DNA from: Pseudomonadota bacterium | GTDB taxonomy: Bacteria > Pseudomonadota > Gammaproteobacteria > Steroidobacterales > Steroidobacteraceae | Length of the DNA stretch: 26,293 nt | Assembly: GCA_016705325.1 (NCBI GenBank) | Contig: JADIYJ010000023.1 | Location: 1-26,293 of the forward strand | Reading direction: 5' to 3' | Shown here: positions 7,470 through 15,530 of the stretch, one piece after another | Layout of the letters: each line of letters begins with the position of its first letter | How positions within the stretch are numbered: the stretch's first letter is position 1 | Made by a program: the position numbers and the translations under genes | The notes under the pieces: model-generated | Seen by the model: only the letters and a program-made list of their open reading frames with translations | What the model was told of the DNA's origin: nothing | Databases searched by the model: none

Positions 7470-10148
7470 GAGGTCGTCTCCTGGGAGGTTGGCGTAGCGA
7501 CGTCGAGCTGGCTGTAGACGATCCCCAGCGCGGGATCGAGCCGAACGTGCAGCTTGCCTATGCTCGCCATTCCGTCCTGCAGGCACAAAGGCTTGACGTC
7601 GCGCAACCACGGGTGCTCGGCAAAGCCTCGCGGTATTTCGGCGGCGCGCAGCGCTTTGACGAGGTCCCACCGACTCAGTTTGAGCTGACGGGCGAGCATG
7701 TCCCTGGCCAGACTGTGCGACGGTTTGCAACGCAGGGTCGAATGGCGCATCGCCAGGGCGCAGGCGCCATGCACCGTGATCGGTGTGCACGGGCAGCACG
7801 GTAATGCTGTCTTCGCCCAGGCGAGTCACGTTTCTGATGCCCGGAAAGTCACCCTCCTCGGAGCCGCGCGGCTTGCCGACGTAGGCGTCCTGCGGTTCGG
7901 CGCCCGCGTTCAGCACTGCGTTGGCCGCCAATCGACGTTCGTGGCTTGCATTGGCCTTATGTATGCCGTCTGCTTCGACGAGTATGTAGTGCTCCGTGCT
8001 CGCGTCCATGCCCTCGGGAAGTTCATAGTCGCCATAAACTGTCTGCACCAGCCGGTCGATGTCCTGCGGCAACTTCCATTGCGACTCTCGCGATACGAAG
8101 GCCCAGGTACGGCAAAGGATGTATGGATCGTAGATGACGCCCCAGGCGGTCTTCTTCAGTTCCGGCAGACGGCTCGCCATCAAGCCGCTAACCCTCAGGC
8201 GCGCTTGTCGATGGGCGGATGGGCGTTCGCGCTCGTGACGATGCAACCGCCCCGCGCGCTGCAGCAGCAGGTCTACAGGGGCCAGGTCTGTGATCAGGAA
8301 ATCGAAGTCGATGTCCAGACTTTGCTCAACCACTTGCGTGGCGATCAACAGTGCGCGCACCGGCCTGTTGCCTGATTTGCCGAAAATGCCGAGCACCGCC
8401 TTCTCACGTTCGCTGCGTTCGTCGGCAGGAAAGCGGGCATGGAACAGCATCAACATGATGTCACTGTCCAGGCGTTCATGCAGCTTCCTGTACAGCTGCT
8501 GTGCGCGATCCACAGTGTTCACGATCACGGCACCACAGCCACCTTTGCTCACCTGATCGAAGGCGCAGCTGGCAAGGGTGTCCAGCTCTTCGTCCAGTGC
8601 CAGTAACTCGATCGGCACCAACTCTCTCGACGCGTAGCTTTCGCCACTTACGCCGTGGTCGTTGGCCAGCAGGATCCGGGGGTAGGCCAGTGAAGGTGCC
8701 TTCTCTGGTGCTGCGCCCCAGGCACGCACGAGGGCATCGCGTTTTTGACGTGGCAGCGTGGCGCTCATCACCACGACGGAGCACCCAAGGGCCTTCAGCC
8801 AGCGCAGTAGCGATTCGATCAGGCCGCTGGTGTAGGTGTCGTAGGCATGCACTTCATCCAGCACCACGACGCGGTTGGTCAGGCCCCACAAGCGCACGAA
8901 ATGGTGCTTGACATTCAATGTCGCCAACAAGGCTTGGTCGATGGTGCCAACGCCGTATGGCGAAATCAGGGGCCGGCGCCGCTGCGAGAACCAGGCGGAC
9001 GAGCGAACACTGTCGCCAACCTCGCCGTGAATCCCGCGTAATTCCACCAGCCGCTCGTCGAGCATGGCGCCGCCGTGCGCCAGTTGGATGTCCAGGCGTT
9101 GATCGCTGCCGAACGCGCGCAGGAAGCGCAGGGTGCGGTCGAACATGGCATTGCCGGTAGCCTGTGTCGGCAGGCCGATGTAGAGCCCGCGATGTCCGAG
9201 CGCCGCCTGCAGCCGCAGGTGGGCCAGCAGGGCGAGTTCTGTCTTGCCTTCGCCCATCGGGGCCTCGACGATGAGCAGGACGGGCGCGTGTACTTCATTC
9301 AGCAACCGGTCGGCGGCGATTTGCAGCGGGCGTGCCCGCAGGGCTGCCTCGCCAACGATGCGAGCTGTCAGTACGTCGGCCGACGCTGTCTCCCGCAATA
9401 GCGACCGATGGCGAGGCCAACCGATCTTGTCTAATGCATCGTCTGCGAGACGCAATCCGGCGGCGTGGTGTTCAACGAAGCTCTCTGCACGTTGAGACAT
9501 TGCAAACCACTCGACATTCGAGCCAATCCAATCTGCCACACTCGTTAGGCCAGCGAGCCAGGACCAAAGGGGCAGATCGAAGCCCGGCGCATCGTCTGGA
9601 AGTGGCGCCGGGGCAAGTGTCGACCAATAGGCGTCGAACAACTCGCGCCTCGCCGAGGCCCATGGGGTGGGCTCGCCGACGCGGCGTGCACCTTTGATTT
9701 CGTCCGGCAGGAAGGCGTAGCCGTGATGGGCAGCAACAGCGGCAGCCACCGCAGAGGCATGTGCACCGAGTGCAGGCGCAAGCAGCATTCGCAGTTCGAA
9801 TGCGCTGGCGCGGTCGTGTGCGTCGACGCTCAACAACCGAGGTGGAAAAGTCAATCCCGCGATCTCGTCGGCCGCCTGACCGGCATCCCACTTGCCCTGA
9901 AAGCCCGGAATCGCCTTGCCGATGTCATGCAGGCCAACCACGGTGGCCAGCCAGCGGATGACACTCGACTCTGGTATGCCCAAGGCCTTTGCAGGGCGAC
10001 GCAGGAAAACCGGGGATTCGCGGGCGAGAATCCGTTCGGCCACGGCCGCTACATCGAACATGTGCGCGAGCAGGCCATGGCCAACGGGATCGCCGCTCTT
10101 GGCCCAGATGCACCTAGCGGCTTTGGAAAGCGAATCGAAATGCAACAT
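7466..10148 (-). CDS. cas3: CRISPR-associated helicase/nuclease Cas3 (frame broken once near 7711)
   Basis: About 894 residues after frame repair (E. coli 888). The HD nuclease domain has HGLLAHMFD (H29, D32), LHDIGK (H74, D75) and AAHHGY (H141, H142). The helicase has Walker A APMGEGKT (296-303), DEVH (431-434), SAT (462-464) and the QRAGRLHRH motif (630-638). Up to about residue 812 the frame is normal. It then reads into non-family sequence and runs on into cse1, while the adjacent frame carries the true C-terminal domain (LSRWDLVKALRA, then KLHVRLDPALGIVY) and a TGA at 7466-7468. An extra base near 7712, or two missing bases, would explain this. Cas3 degrades target DNA after recruitment by Cse1. 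It is the first gene of the operon and divergent from lipA. Confidence 0.95.
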
Positions 10149-10240
10149 GCTTCAGTCTTACAGCTCTGAGGCTCATAACGTGAGCCCGAAGCAACTACCG
10201 AAGTAAGTAATTGCCGCCGCCGCAAGTACAATGCCCGCCC
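10149..10240. promoter_or_regulatory. Divergent cas3/lipA intergenic region with a small inverted repeat
   Basis: This 92-bp region must hold the promoters for the cas operon (minus) and lipA (plus). A perfect inverted repeat GGCTCA-TAACG-TGAGCC (10170-10186) lies 22-38 bp upstream of the cas3 start and could be an operator or a chance palindrome. TACAAT at 10227-10232 resembles a -10 box but lies only 8 bp from the lipA ATG. No well-spaced -35/-10 pair was found on either strand. Confidence 0.3.
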
Positions 10241-11287
10241 ATGAGCGATTTCAAAGGCATCCCGGTCGTCCCCGGCGTCAAGACCGCCGCCTCAAGCGGT
10301 GAAAAATACCAGACAGTCCAAGGGTTTACGGCGATCCGTGACGGCATCAAGGCCGCTGCGTCGAGCGCGCCGGTGACGCCTGCGGGCCGCAAGCCCGGCT
10401 GGCTGCGGGCACCGATGCCGGCGGGTCGCGGCTTCGAAACGGTCAAGCAGACCGTGCGTGAACACCGCCTTGCCACCGTCTGCGAGGAAGCGAAGTGCCC
10501 GAACATCGGCGAGTGCTGGAACGCGGGCACCGCCACGATCATGTTGCTGGGCGCGGTCTGCACGCGCGCGTGCCGCTTCTGCGCGGTCGATACCGGCAAC
10601 CCGCGCGGCTGGCTCGATGCCGACGAACCGGCCAATGCCGCGCGGACCGTGCAGCTGATGCAGCTGAAGTACGTCGTGCTGACGTCGGTCAATCGCGACG
10701 ACCTGCCCGACGGCGGCGCCGCGCATTTCGCCGCGTGCGTGCGCGAGATCAAGCGCGTCAATCCTGCAACTGCGGTTGAAGCGCTGACGCCCGACTTCCA
10801 GGGCGTGATGGCTGACGTCGCGACGGTTGTCGACAGCGGACTCGACGTCTTCGCGCAGAACGTCGAGACCGTGCGCCGGCTGACTCACCCGGTGCGCGAC
10901 CCGCGCGCGTCCTACGAACAGACGCTCGCAGTGCTCGCGCACGCCAGCCGGCATCGCCGCGAGCAGGGCGACGTGCTGGTGAAGACCAGCCTGATGCTCG
11001 GTCTCGGTGAAACCGACGCCGAGATCCTGGAGACGATGCGCGACCTGCGCGCTGCGGGCGTGGACCTGCTCACGCTCGGCCAGTACCTGCGGCCAACGTT
11101 GAATCACCTGGCGGTCGAACGCTTCGTGACGCCCGGGGAATTCGAGCAGTACCGACAGCATGCGCTCGAACTGGGTTTCATCGAATGCGTGTCGGGGCCG
11201 CTGGTGCGTTCGAGTTACCGCGCCGAACAGGCCATGGCCCGGAACAACGCTGGTCTCGCGGCAGGCGGGCTCGCCCGGCGTGGCTGA
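10241..11287 (+). CDS. lipA: Lipoyl synthase (radical SAM)
   Basis: A 348-residue lipoyl synthase. It has the auxiliary [4Fe-4S] motif CEEAKCPNIGEC (C81, C86, C92), the radical-SAM motif CTRACRFC (C107, C111, C114) and the C-terminal RSSYRAE that supplies the serine ligand. The enzyme inserts two sulfur atoms into octanoyl groups carried on lipoate-dependent proteins, using the substrate made by LipB next door. The ATG at 10241 gives a natural start; a TTG at 10211 is in frame but would add low-complexity residues. The N-terminal 60 residues are longer than in E. coli (321 aa), as in several other proteobacteria. The gene is much more GC-rich at third positions than the cas operon beside it. 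Confidence 0.97.
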   Translation: MSDFKGIPVVPGVKTAASSGEKYQTVQGFTAIRDGIKAAASSAPVTPAGRKPGWLRAPMPAGRGFETVKQTVREHRLATVCEEAKCPNIGECWNAGTATIMLLGAVCTRACRFCAVDTGNPRGWLDADEPANAARTVQLMQLKYVVLTSVNRDDLPDGGAAHFAACVREIKRVNPATAVEALTPDFQGVMADVATVVDSGLDVFAQNVETVRRLTHPVRDPRASYEQTLAVLAHASRHRREQGDVLVKTSLMLGLGETDAEILETMRDLRAAGVDLLTLGQYLRPTLNHLAVERFVTPGEFEQYRQHALELGFIECVSGPLVRSSYRAEQAMARNNAGLAAGGLARRG

Positions 11288-11999
11288 ACGCATCGTCTCG
11301 ACGGACGCGCGACAAGCGCTGCCGAGCGTGTCGGCACCGGCGCTGAAATGGCTCGGCTGCGTCGACTACGAGCCGACGTGGCGCGCCATGCAGCGCCGCA
11401 CCGACGAGGCGACTGCCGCAACACCCGACGAAATCTGGTTTCTGGAGCACCCACCCGTCTTCACGATGGGCATGAACGCGCAGGCGGTGCACCTGCTCGC
11501 GCCCGGCGACATTCCCGTCGTCGACATCGACCGCGGCGGGCAGGTCACCTACCACGGGCCCGGGCAACTCGTCGTCTATCCGTTGCTGGACCTCGCGCGG
11601 CTCGGCCTCGGCGTGCGTGCGCTCGTCGAGGGCATCGAGCGCGCCATCGTCGCGACGGTCGCGCAGTGGGGCGTCCAGGCCTATGGCAAGCGCGACGCAC
11701 CTGGCGTGTATGTCGGCGAACGCAAGATCGCGAGCGTCGGACTGCGCATCCGTCGCGGCCGTTCGTACCACGGGCTGGCCCTCAACGTCGCGATGGATCT
11801 CGAACCGTTCGCGCGCATCAATCCCTGCGGCTATGCGGGGCTGCAGATGACGCAGCTCAGCGAGCTGGGGGGTCCGGCCAGCGTACGCGAGGTGAGCGAG
11901 GTGCTGGCACCACGGCTGCTGCATGCGCTGGGGTTCAGCGCCCGGTCGGAGCGTCAGAGTGCGACGAGCACCTGGCTGCAGGACGTGAGCTCCCTGTAG
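11280..11999 (+). CDS. lipB: Octanoyl-[acyl-carrier-protein] protein octanoyltransferase LipB
   Basis: A 239-residue LipB with EHPPVFTMG (56-64), the binding motif RGGQVTYHGPGQ (85-96), the catalytic Lys149 in GERKIASVG and the catalytic Cys183 in NPCGYAGLQ. It moves octanoate from ACP to the lipoyl domains that LipA then sulfurises. The start is the GTG at 11280, overlapping the lipA 3' end by 8 bp; upstream in-frame sequence lies within lipA and has no family character. This is the order lipA-lipB, transcribed together. Its last 46 bp overlap the 3' end of the convergent ybeD gene. Confidence 0.96.
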   Translation: MAERIVSTDARQALPSVSAPALKWLGCVDYEPTWRAMQRRTDEATAATPDEIWFLEHPPVFTMGMNAQAVHLLAPGDIPVVDIDRGGQVTYHGPGQLVVYPLLDLARLGLGVRALVEGIERAIVATVAQWGVQAYGKRDAPGVYVGERKIASVGLRIRRGRSYHGLALNVAMDLEPFARINPCGYAGLQMTQLSELGGPASVREVSEVLAPRLLHALGFSARSERQSATSTWLQDVSSL

Positions 12000-12235
12000 A
12001 GCGCGTCGAGCTGGGCCTTGCTGGTGGCGACCACCGTCACCGTGATCGACAGGTACTTGCCGTTGCTGCTGGACCGCTCTTCGATGCGGTCCGGTTCGAG
12101 CGTGCCGAAATGCCGCGTCACGATCCCCATGACGAGGCGGCGGAAATCGTCCGACGCCTGGCCCATGATCTTCACCGGGAAATCGCTGGGAAACCTGAGC
12201 AGCGTTTCCTCGGGCTCGGGCGGCGCCTCGCTCAT
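11954..12235 (-). CDS. ybeD: DUF493 family protein YbeD
   Basis: A 93-residue DUF493 protein: ETLLRFPSDFPVKIMG (10-24), the FRRLVMGIVTRHFG helix (31-44), SSSNGKYLSITVTVVA (56-70) and the C-terminal SKAQLDALYREL. It has a ferredoxin-like, ACT-like fold and conventionally sits between dacA and lipB, but its role is not established; a regulatory or lipoate-related role is only inference from context. The ATG at 12235 overlaps the dat stop as ATGA and agrees with the family start. The C-terminal half overlaps the end of lipB on the other strand by 46 bp. Confidence 0.93.
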   Translation of the reverse strand: MSEAPPEPEETLLRFPSDFPVKIMGQASDDFRRLVMGIVTRHFGTLEPDRIEERSSSNGKYLSITVTVVATSKAQLDALYRELTSCSQVLVAL

Positions 12236-13116
12236 GCGTCCACCAGTGGCGGCCGTGCGGCGATCGCGTCGAGGTGCTGCTGCAGTCGTGCATACATCGA
12301 CAGCCACGCTGCACCCGGTGCGCCGGTGTCGATGGCCTTGCCGTCCACCGAAGTGACGGGCAGCACGCCGCGACCCGCGGAAGCGATCCAGACTTCGGAC
12401 GCCGAGCACAGCTCGTCGACGCTGAACCTGCGGATCTCGACCGGCAGCCAGCCCGCCGCGAGTTCGATCACCGCATCCCGCGAGGTGCCTGGCAGGATGC
12501 TCTGATCGTTGGGTGGCGTGACCAGTCTGCCGTCGCGCACGATGAAGACCGTGCTGGAGGAGCCTTCGGTCACTTTGCCATCCCGCGTGAGGATCGCTTC
12601 GGAACCGCCCTTGTCCTGCGCCTCCTGGCGCAGCAGCACGTTGGCGAGCAGCGCGACCGACTTGATGTCGCAGCGCGCCCAGCGTGTGTCCTCGAGCGTG
12701 ACGGCGGCGAGGCCGCGTTCGAGCAGCACCTTCGCCGGCAGCGGGTACGGACTGACGAAGGCGAATCCCGTGGGTTCGACCGTCGCGGGCGGAAACAGGT
12801 GGTTGCGGCCGTATTCCATGCCGCGCGTCACCTGCAGGTAGACCAGCAGCTCGGTTGCGTTTGCCGCGGCGACCAGCGTGTTCGTCACCTCGACCCAGCC
12901 CGCCAGCGGCAGCGGATTGCGGATGCGCAGTTCCGCCAGGCTGCGATCGAAGCGCTCGAGGTGCTGGCGCATGCGGAACGGCCGTCCGCGATGCACCGGC
13001 ACGACTTCGTAGGCGCCGTCCGCGAAGAGGAAGCCGCGGTCGAGTGGCGAGATTCGTGCTTCGGCCAGCGGCAGGTACTCGCCGTTCAACCAGCAGGTGG
13101 GGTACGGATCGGCCAT
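12232..13116 (-). CDS. dat: D-amino acid aminotransferase (PLP class IV)
   Basis: A 294-residue fold-type IV aminotransferase. It starts with WLNGEYLPLAEARISPLDRG, the usual N-terminus, with DGAYEVVPVH at 33-42, the PLP lysine in CDIKSVALLANVL, and GKVTEGSSSTVFIV before ILPGTSRD. It interconverts D-amino acids such as D-Ala and D-Glu with 2-oxo acids; D-Ala supply would fit the peptidoglycan genes around it. A branched-chain or aminodeoxychorismate-lyase function is possible within this fold, but the position between dacA and ybeD favours D-amino acid transaminase. It ends in an ATGA overlap with ybeD and begins 13 bp after dacA. Confidence 0.88.
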   Translation of the reverse strand: MADPYPTCWLNGEYLPLAEARISPLDRGFLFADGAYEVVPVHRGRPFRMRQHLERFDRSLAELRIRNPLPLAGWVEVTNTLVAAANATELLVYLQVTRGMEYGRNHLFPPATVEPTGFAFVSPYPLPAKVLLERGLAAVTLEDTRWARCDIKSVALLANVLLRQEAQDKGGSEAILTRDGKVTEGSSSTVFIVRDGRLVTPPNDQSILPGTSRDAVIELAAGWLPVEIRRFSVDELCSASEVWIASAGRGVLPVTSVDGKAIDTGAPGAAWLSMYARLQQHLDAIAARPPLVDA

Positions 13117-13129
13117 CGCTGCTGCTCCG

Positions 13130-14365
13130 TCAGTGGAACAGCAGTCGCAGGCTGTCCCAGGCGCGGCCGAAGAAGCCGGCGGCGGGGACGTCCGCGGTCG
13201 GGTAGAGGTCGTACGTAGCCATCGTCTGACCGTCGACGACGATCTTCGCCTTGCCGACCGACTTGTTCTTCGTGAGCGGCGCGACCAGCGTCTCCGGCAG
13301 CTCGAAGTCGGCCTTCACCGAACTCACGTGACCGCGCTGGTTCGTGACGTAGAGGTCGCGACCGACGGTCAGGCCGACCTCGTCCTGCTTGCCTTTCCAG
13401 ACGCGCATCGTAGAGAGCGGCTGGCCAGCCGCGTAAATGCGCTTGGTCTCGAAGAAGTTGAAGCCATAGTTGAGCAACGCGGCGCTCGCTTCCTCGCGGG
13501 CACGCATGGAATCCGTGCCCATCACGGCGGAGACCAGCCGCATGTCGCCGCGCTTCGCGGAGGTCACCAGGCAGTAGCCCGCGGACTTCGTGTGGCCGGT
13601 CTTGACTCCGTCCACCGATGGGTCGCGCCACAGCAGCCCGTTGCGGTTCTGCTGCGTGATGTCGTTCCAGGTGAACTCCTTCTGCGAGTACCACTTGTAG
13701 TACGCGGGGAATTCGTGGATCAGCGCATTCGCGAGCAGAGCTGCGTCCCGCGCCGTGATGTACTGCTCCGGGTTGGGCATGCCAGCGGCATCGGTGAAGT
13801 GCGTGCCCGTGAGGCCGAGCCGCTTGGCGAAGTTGTTCATCATCTGCACGAAGGTGGCCTCGGTGCCGGCCACGTGCTCGGCGAGCGCTACCGTCGCGTC
13901 GTTACCCGACTGTACGATCATGCCCTGCAGCAGATTCTCGACCGAGACCTGCGTGCCGACCTCGATGTACATGGCTGAGCCGCCGAGCTTCGGCGACGCC
14001 TGCCGCCAGGCGTTCTCGCTCACCGTGACCAGGTCCCCAAGTTTGATGCGGCCCTCCTTGAGCGAGTGGAACACGACGTAGGCTGTCATCAGCTTGGTCA
14101 GGCTGGCCGGTTCCTGGCGCGAATCGGGTTGGAGCGCCGCGAGCACGCGACCGCTGGCGTGATCGATGACGATGAAGCTGCGGGCGTTGAGCTGCGGTGG
14201 CGGGGGCAACGCCGTGGCGGGTACTGCGGCGGTTGCCGGAGCGACGTCTGTGGCAGCGTCACCGGTAGCATCGGGGGCGGCGGCGCCCTCGTCGTCAGAA
14301 CCGCAACCGGCAAGAGCGAGACCGGCTACGAGCGCCAGGGCAAAGAGGGTCGGCTTGAGCTTCAT
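13130..14365 (-). CDS. dacA: D-alanyl-D-alanine carboxypeptidase (PBP5/6 family), predicted lipoprotein
   Basis: A 411-residue low-molecular-mass PBP with all three active-site motifs: SLTK (S88, K91), SGN (153-155) and KTG (255-257), plus the LNYGFNFFE region and a C-terminal domain. It removes the terminal D-Ala from pentapeptide stems in the periplasm. The C-terminal FFGRAWDSLRLLF is the amphipathic membrane-anchoring helix typical of the family. Unusually, the N-terminus is a lipoprotein signal: KLK, a hydrophobic stretch, then LAGC with Cys21, followed by about 35 Ala/Pro/Asp-rich linker residues. It would thus be anchored at both ends. It is placed between mltB (40 bp upstream) and dat. 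Confidence 0.94.
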   Translation of the reverse strand: MKLKPTLFALALVAGLALAGCGSDDEGAAAPDATGDAATDVAPATAAVPATALPPPPQLNARSFIVIDHASGRVLAALQPDSRQEPASLTKLMTAYVVFHSLKEGRIKLGDLVTVSENAWRQASPKLGGSAMYIEVGTQVSVENLLQGMIVQSGNDATVALAEHVAGTEATFVQMMNNFAKRLGLTGTHFTDAAGMPNPEQYITARDAALLANALIHEFPAYYKWYSQKEFTWNDITQQNRNGLLWRDPSVDGVKTGHTKSAGYCLVTSAKRGDMRLVSAVMGTDSMRAREEASAALLNYGFNFFETKRIYAAGQPLSTMRVWKGKQDEVGLTVGRDLYVTNQRGHVSSVKADFELPETLVAPLTKNKSVGKAKIVVDGQTMATYDLYPTADVPAAGFFGRAWDSLRLLFH

Positions 14366-14405
14366 TTCTGCGTCGGAACCATGAGTTTAGAGTGGAGCGG
14401 TAGGT

Positions 14406-15530
14406 TCAGGTGCCGGACGTCGTCGTCGACCATCCGGTGGACGGCGCCGCTGGCTGATTCGGTGCGGGGGCGACGTGCCCGCCGCCCGCAGGCAACGGCT
14501 GCCCTGAGCGCCGGGCGCCGATGGCGTCCGCCAGGTCGCTGACGGCGCTGGCATACATGTGACTGCGGTTGTAGCGCGTGATCGCATAGAAATTGGTGAA
14601 GCCGACGCGGTATTCGGTCCCGCCCGCCACCTTGAGTGCGATCAGCATCGCCGGTGCATCCGCCGGCAGGCCAGTCTCGAACTGGACGCCGCGCGCCCGC
14701 AACGAACCCACGGTTTCCGTCAGCGCCAGCTTCTCGTCCAGGCCCGCCAGGTTCGCGTTGCTCGCATCGGCTGCCGCCAGCACCGGTTCGCCCGCGCGCC
14801 AGCCGTGCACCTTGAGATAGTTGCCGACGCTCGAGAACACGTCGGCCCAATCGTTCCAGAGGTCGCGCTTGCCGTCCGCGTCGCCGTCGACCGCGTAGCT
14901 GCGGAAGCTGCTGGGCATGAACTGCGGTAGTCCCATGGCGCCCGCGTAAGAGCCGACCGGCGCGAGCGGGTCGAGACCTTCTTCGCGGGCCATCACCAGG
15001 TACTGCTCGAGTTCGCCGCGGAAGAACGCCTGGCGCGGCGGGTAGTCGAAGGCCAGCGTGGCGAGCGCGTCAATCACTCGATACTTGCCGACGTTCTCGC
15101 CGAAAAACGTTTCGACGCCGACGATGCCAAGCAGGATGTCCACGGGGACGCCACTTGCGGTCGCGGCTCGCTCGAGTTCGGCCTGCTTCAAGCCGTGGAC
15201 CTCGGCGCCACGCGCGATGCGACGCTCGATCAGGAACCTGGGCCGGTACTCGTCCCACGCCAGCGCGCGCTCGGCCGGCTTCGCGATCGCCTGCAGGATC
15301 GCGGGCTTGGATTCGACCTGCGCGAACAGCGTGACGAGCGGTTCAGCTTCGAAACCGTGCTTCTTGCCGACGCTGGCGATGAAAGCGTCGATGTCGGCGC
15401 GCGCGGGATCGAAAGCCTGGGCCTGCGCGGGCTGCGCATGGCCGAGCGCAAGCGAGAGCGCAACCGCGCCGGGGCGGGCGATGCAGCGGAGCGGGCCGGT
15501 GGCCCGTCGAGTGAGCGATTTCCGTATCAC
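14406..15530 (-). CDS. mltB: Membrane-bound/secreted lytic murein transglycosylase B
   Basis: A 374-residue MltB/Slt35 family enzyme. Residues 1-38 form a signal peptide ending AQAQA, without a lipobox, so it is probably a soluble periplasmic form like SltB1. The catalytic motif is GVETFFGENVG with Glu140. It also has PQFMPSSFRSYAVD and a calcium-loop-like DGDADGKRDLWND segment. It cleaves the MurNAc-GlcNAc bond forming 1,6-anhydro products. The start is the GTG at 15530, overlapping the rodA stop as GTGA; the frame stays open upstream through rodA, but that part is a shadow. rlpA, which often follows mltB in this cluster, is absent. Confidence 0.94.
   Translation of the reverse strand: MIRKSLTRRATGPLRCIARPGAVALSLALGHAQPAQAQAFDPARADIDAFIASVGKKHGFEAEPLVTLFAQVESKPAILQAIAKPAERALAWDEYRPRFLIERRIARGAEVHGLKQAELERAATASGVPVDILLGIVGVETFFGENVGKYRVIDALATLAFDYPPRQAFFRGELEQYLVMAREEGLDPLAPVGSYAGAMGLPQFMPSSFRSYAVDGDADGKRDLWNDWADVFSSVGNYLKVHGWRAGEPVLAAADASNANLAGLDEKLALTETVGSLRARGVQFETGLPADAPAMLIALKVAGGTEYRVGFTNFYAITRYNRSHMYASAVSDLADAIGARRSGQPLPAGGGHVAPAPNQPAAPSTGWSTTTSGT

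Noticed and set aside
5979..10148. A single 1389-residue Cas3-Cse1 fusion protein
   Set aside because: The middle part is out-of-frame sequence. The neighbouring frame holds the true Cas3 C-terminus and a stop overlapping the cse1 ATG.
10292..11293. A 333-codon minus-strand frame opposite lipA
   Set aside because: High-GC shadow with Arg/His/Ala-rich composition and no family motif; lipA on the other strand has every catalytic motif.
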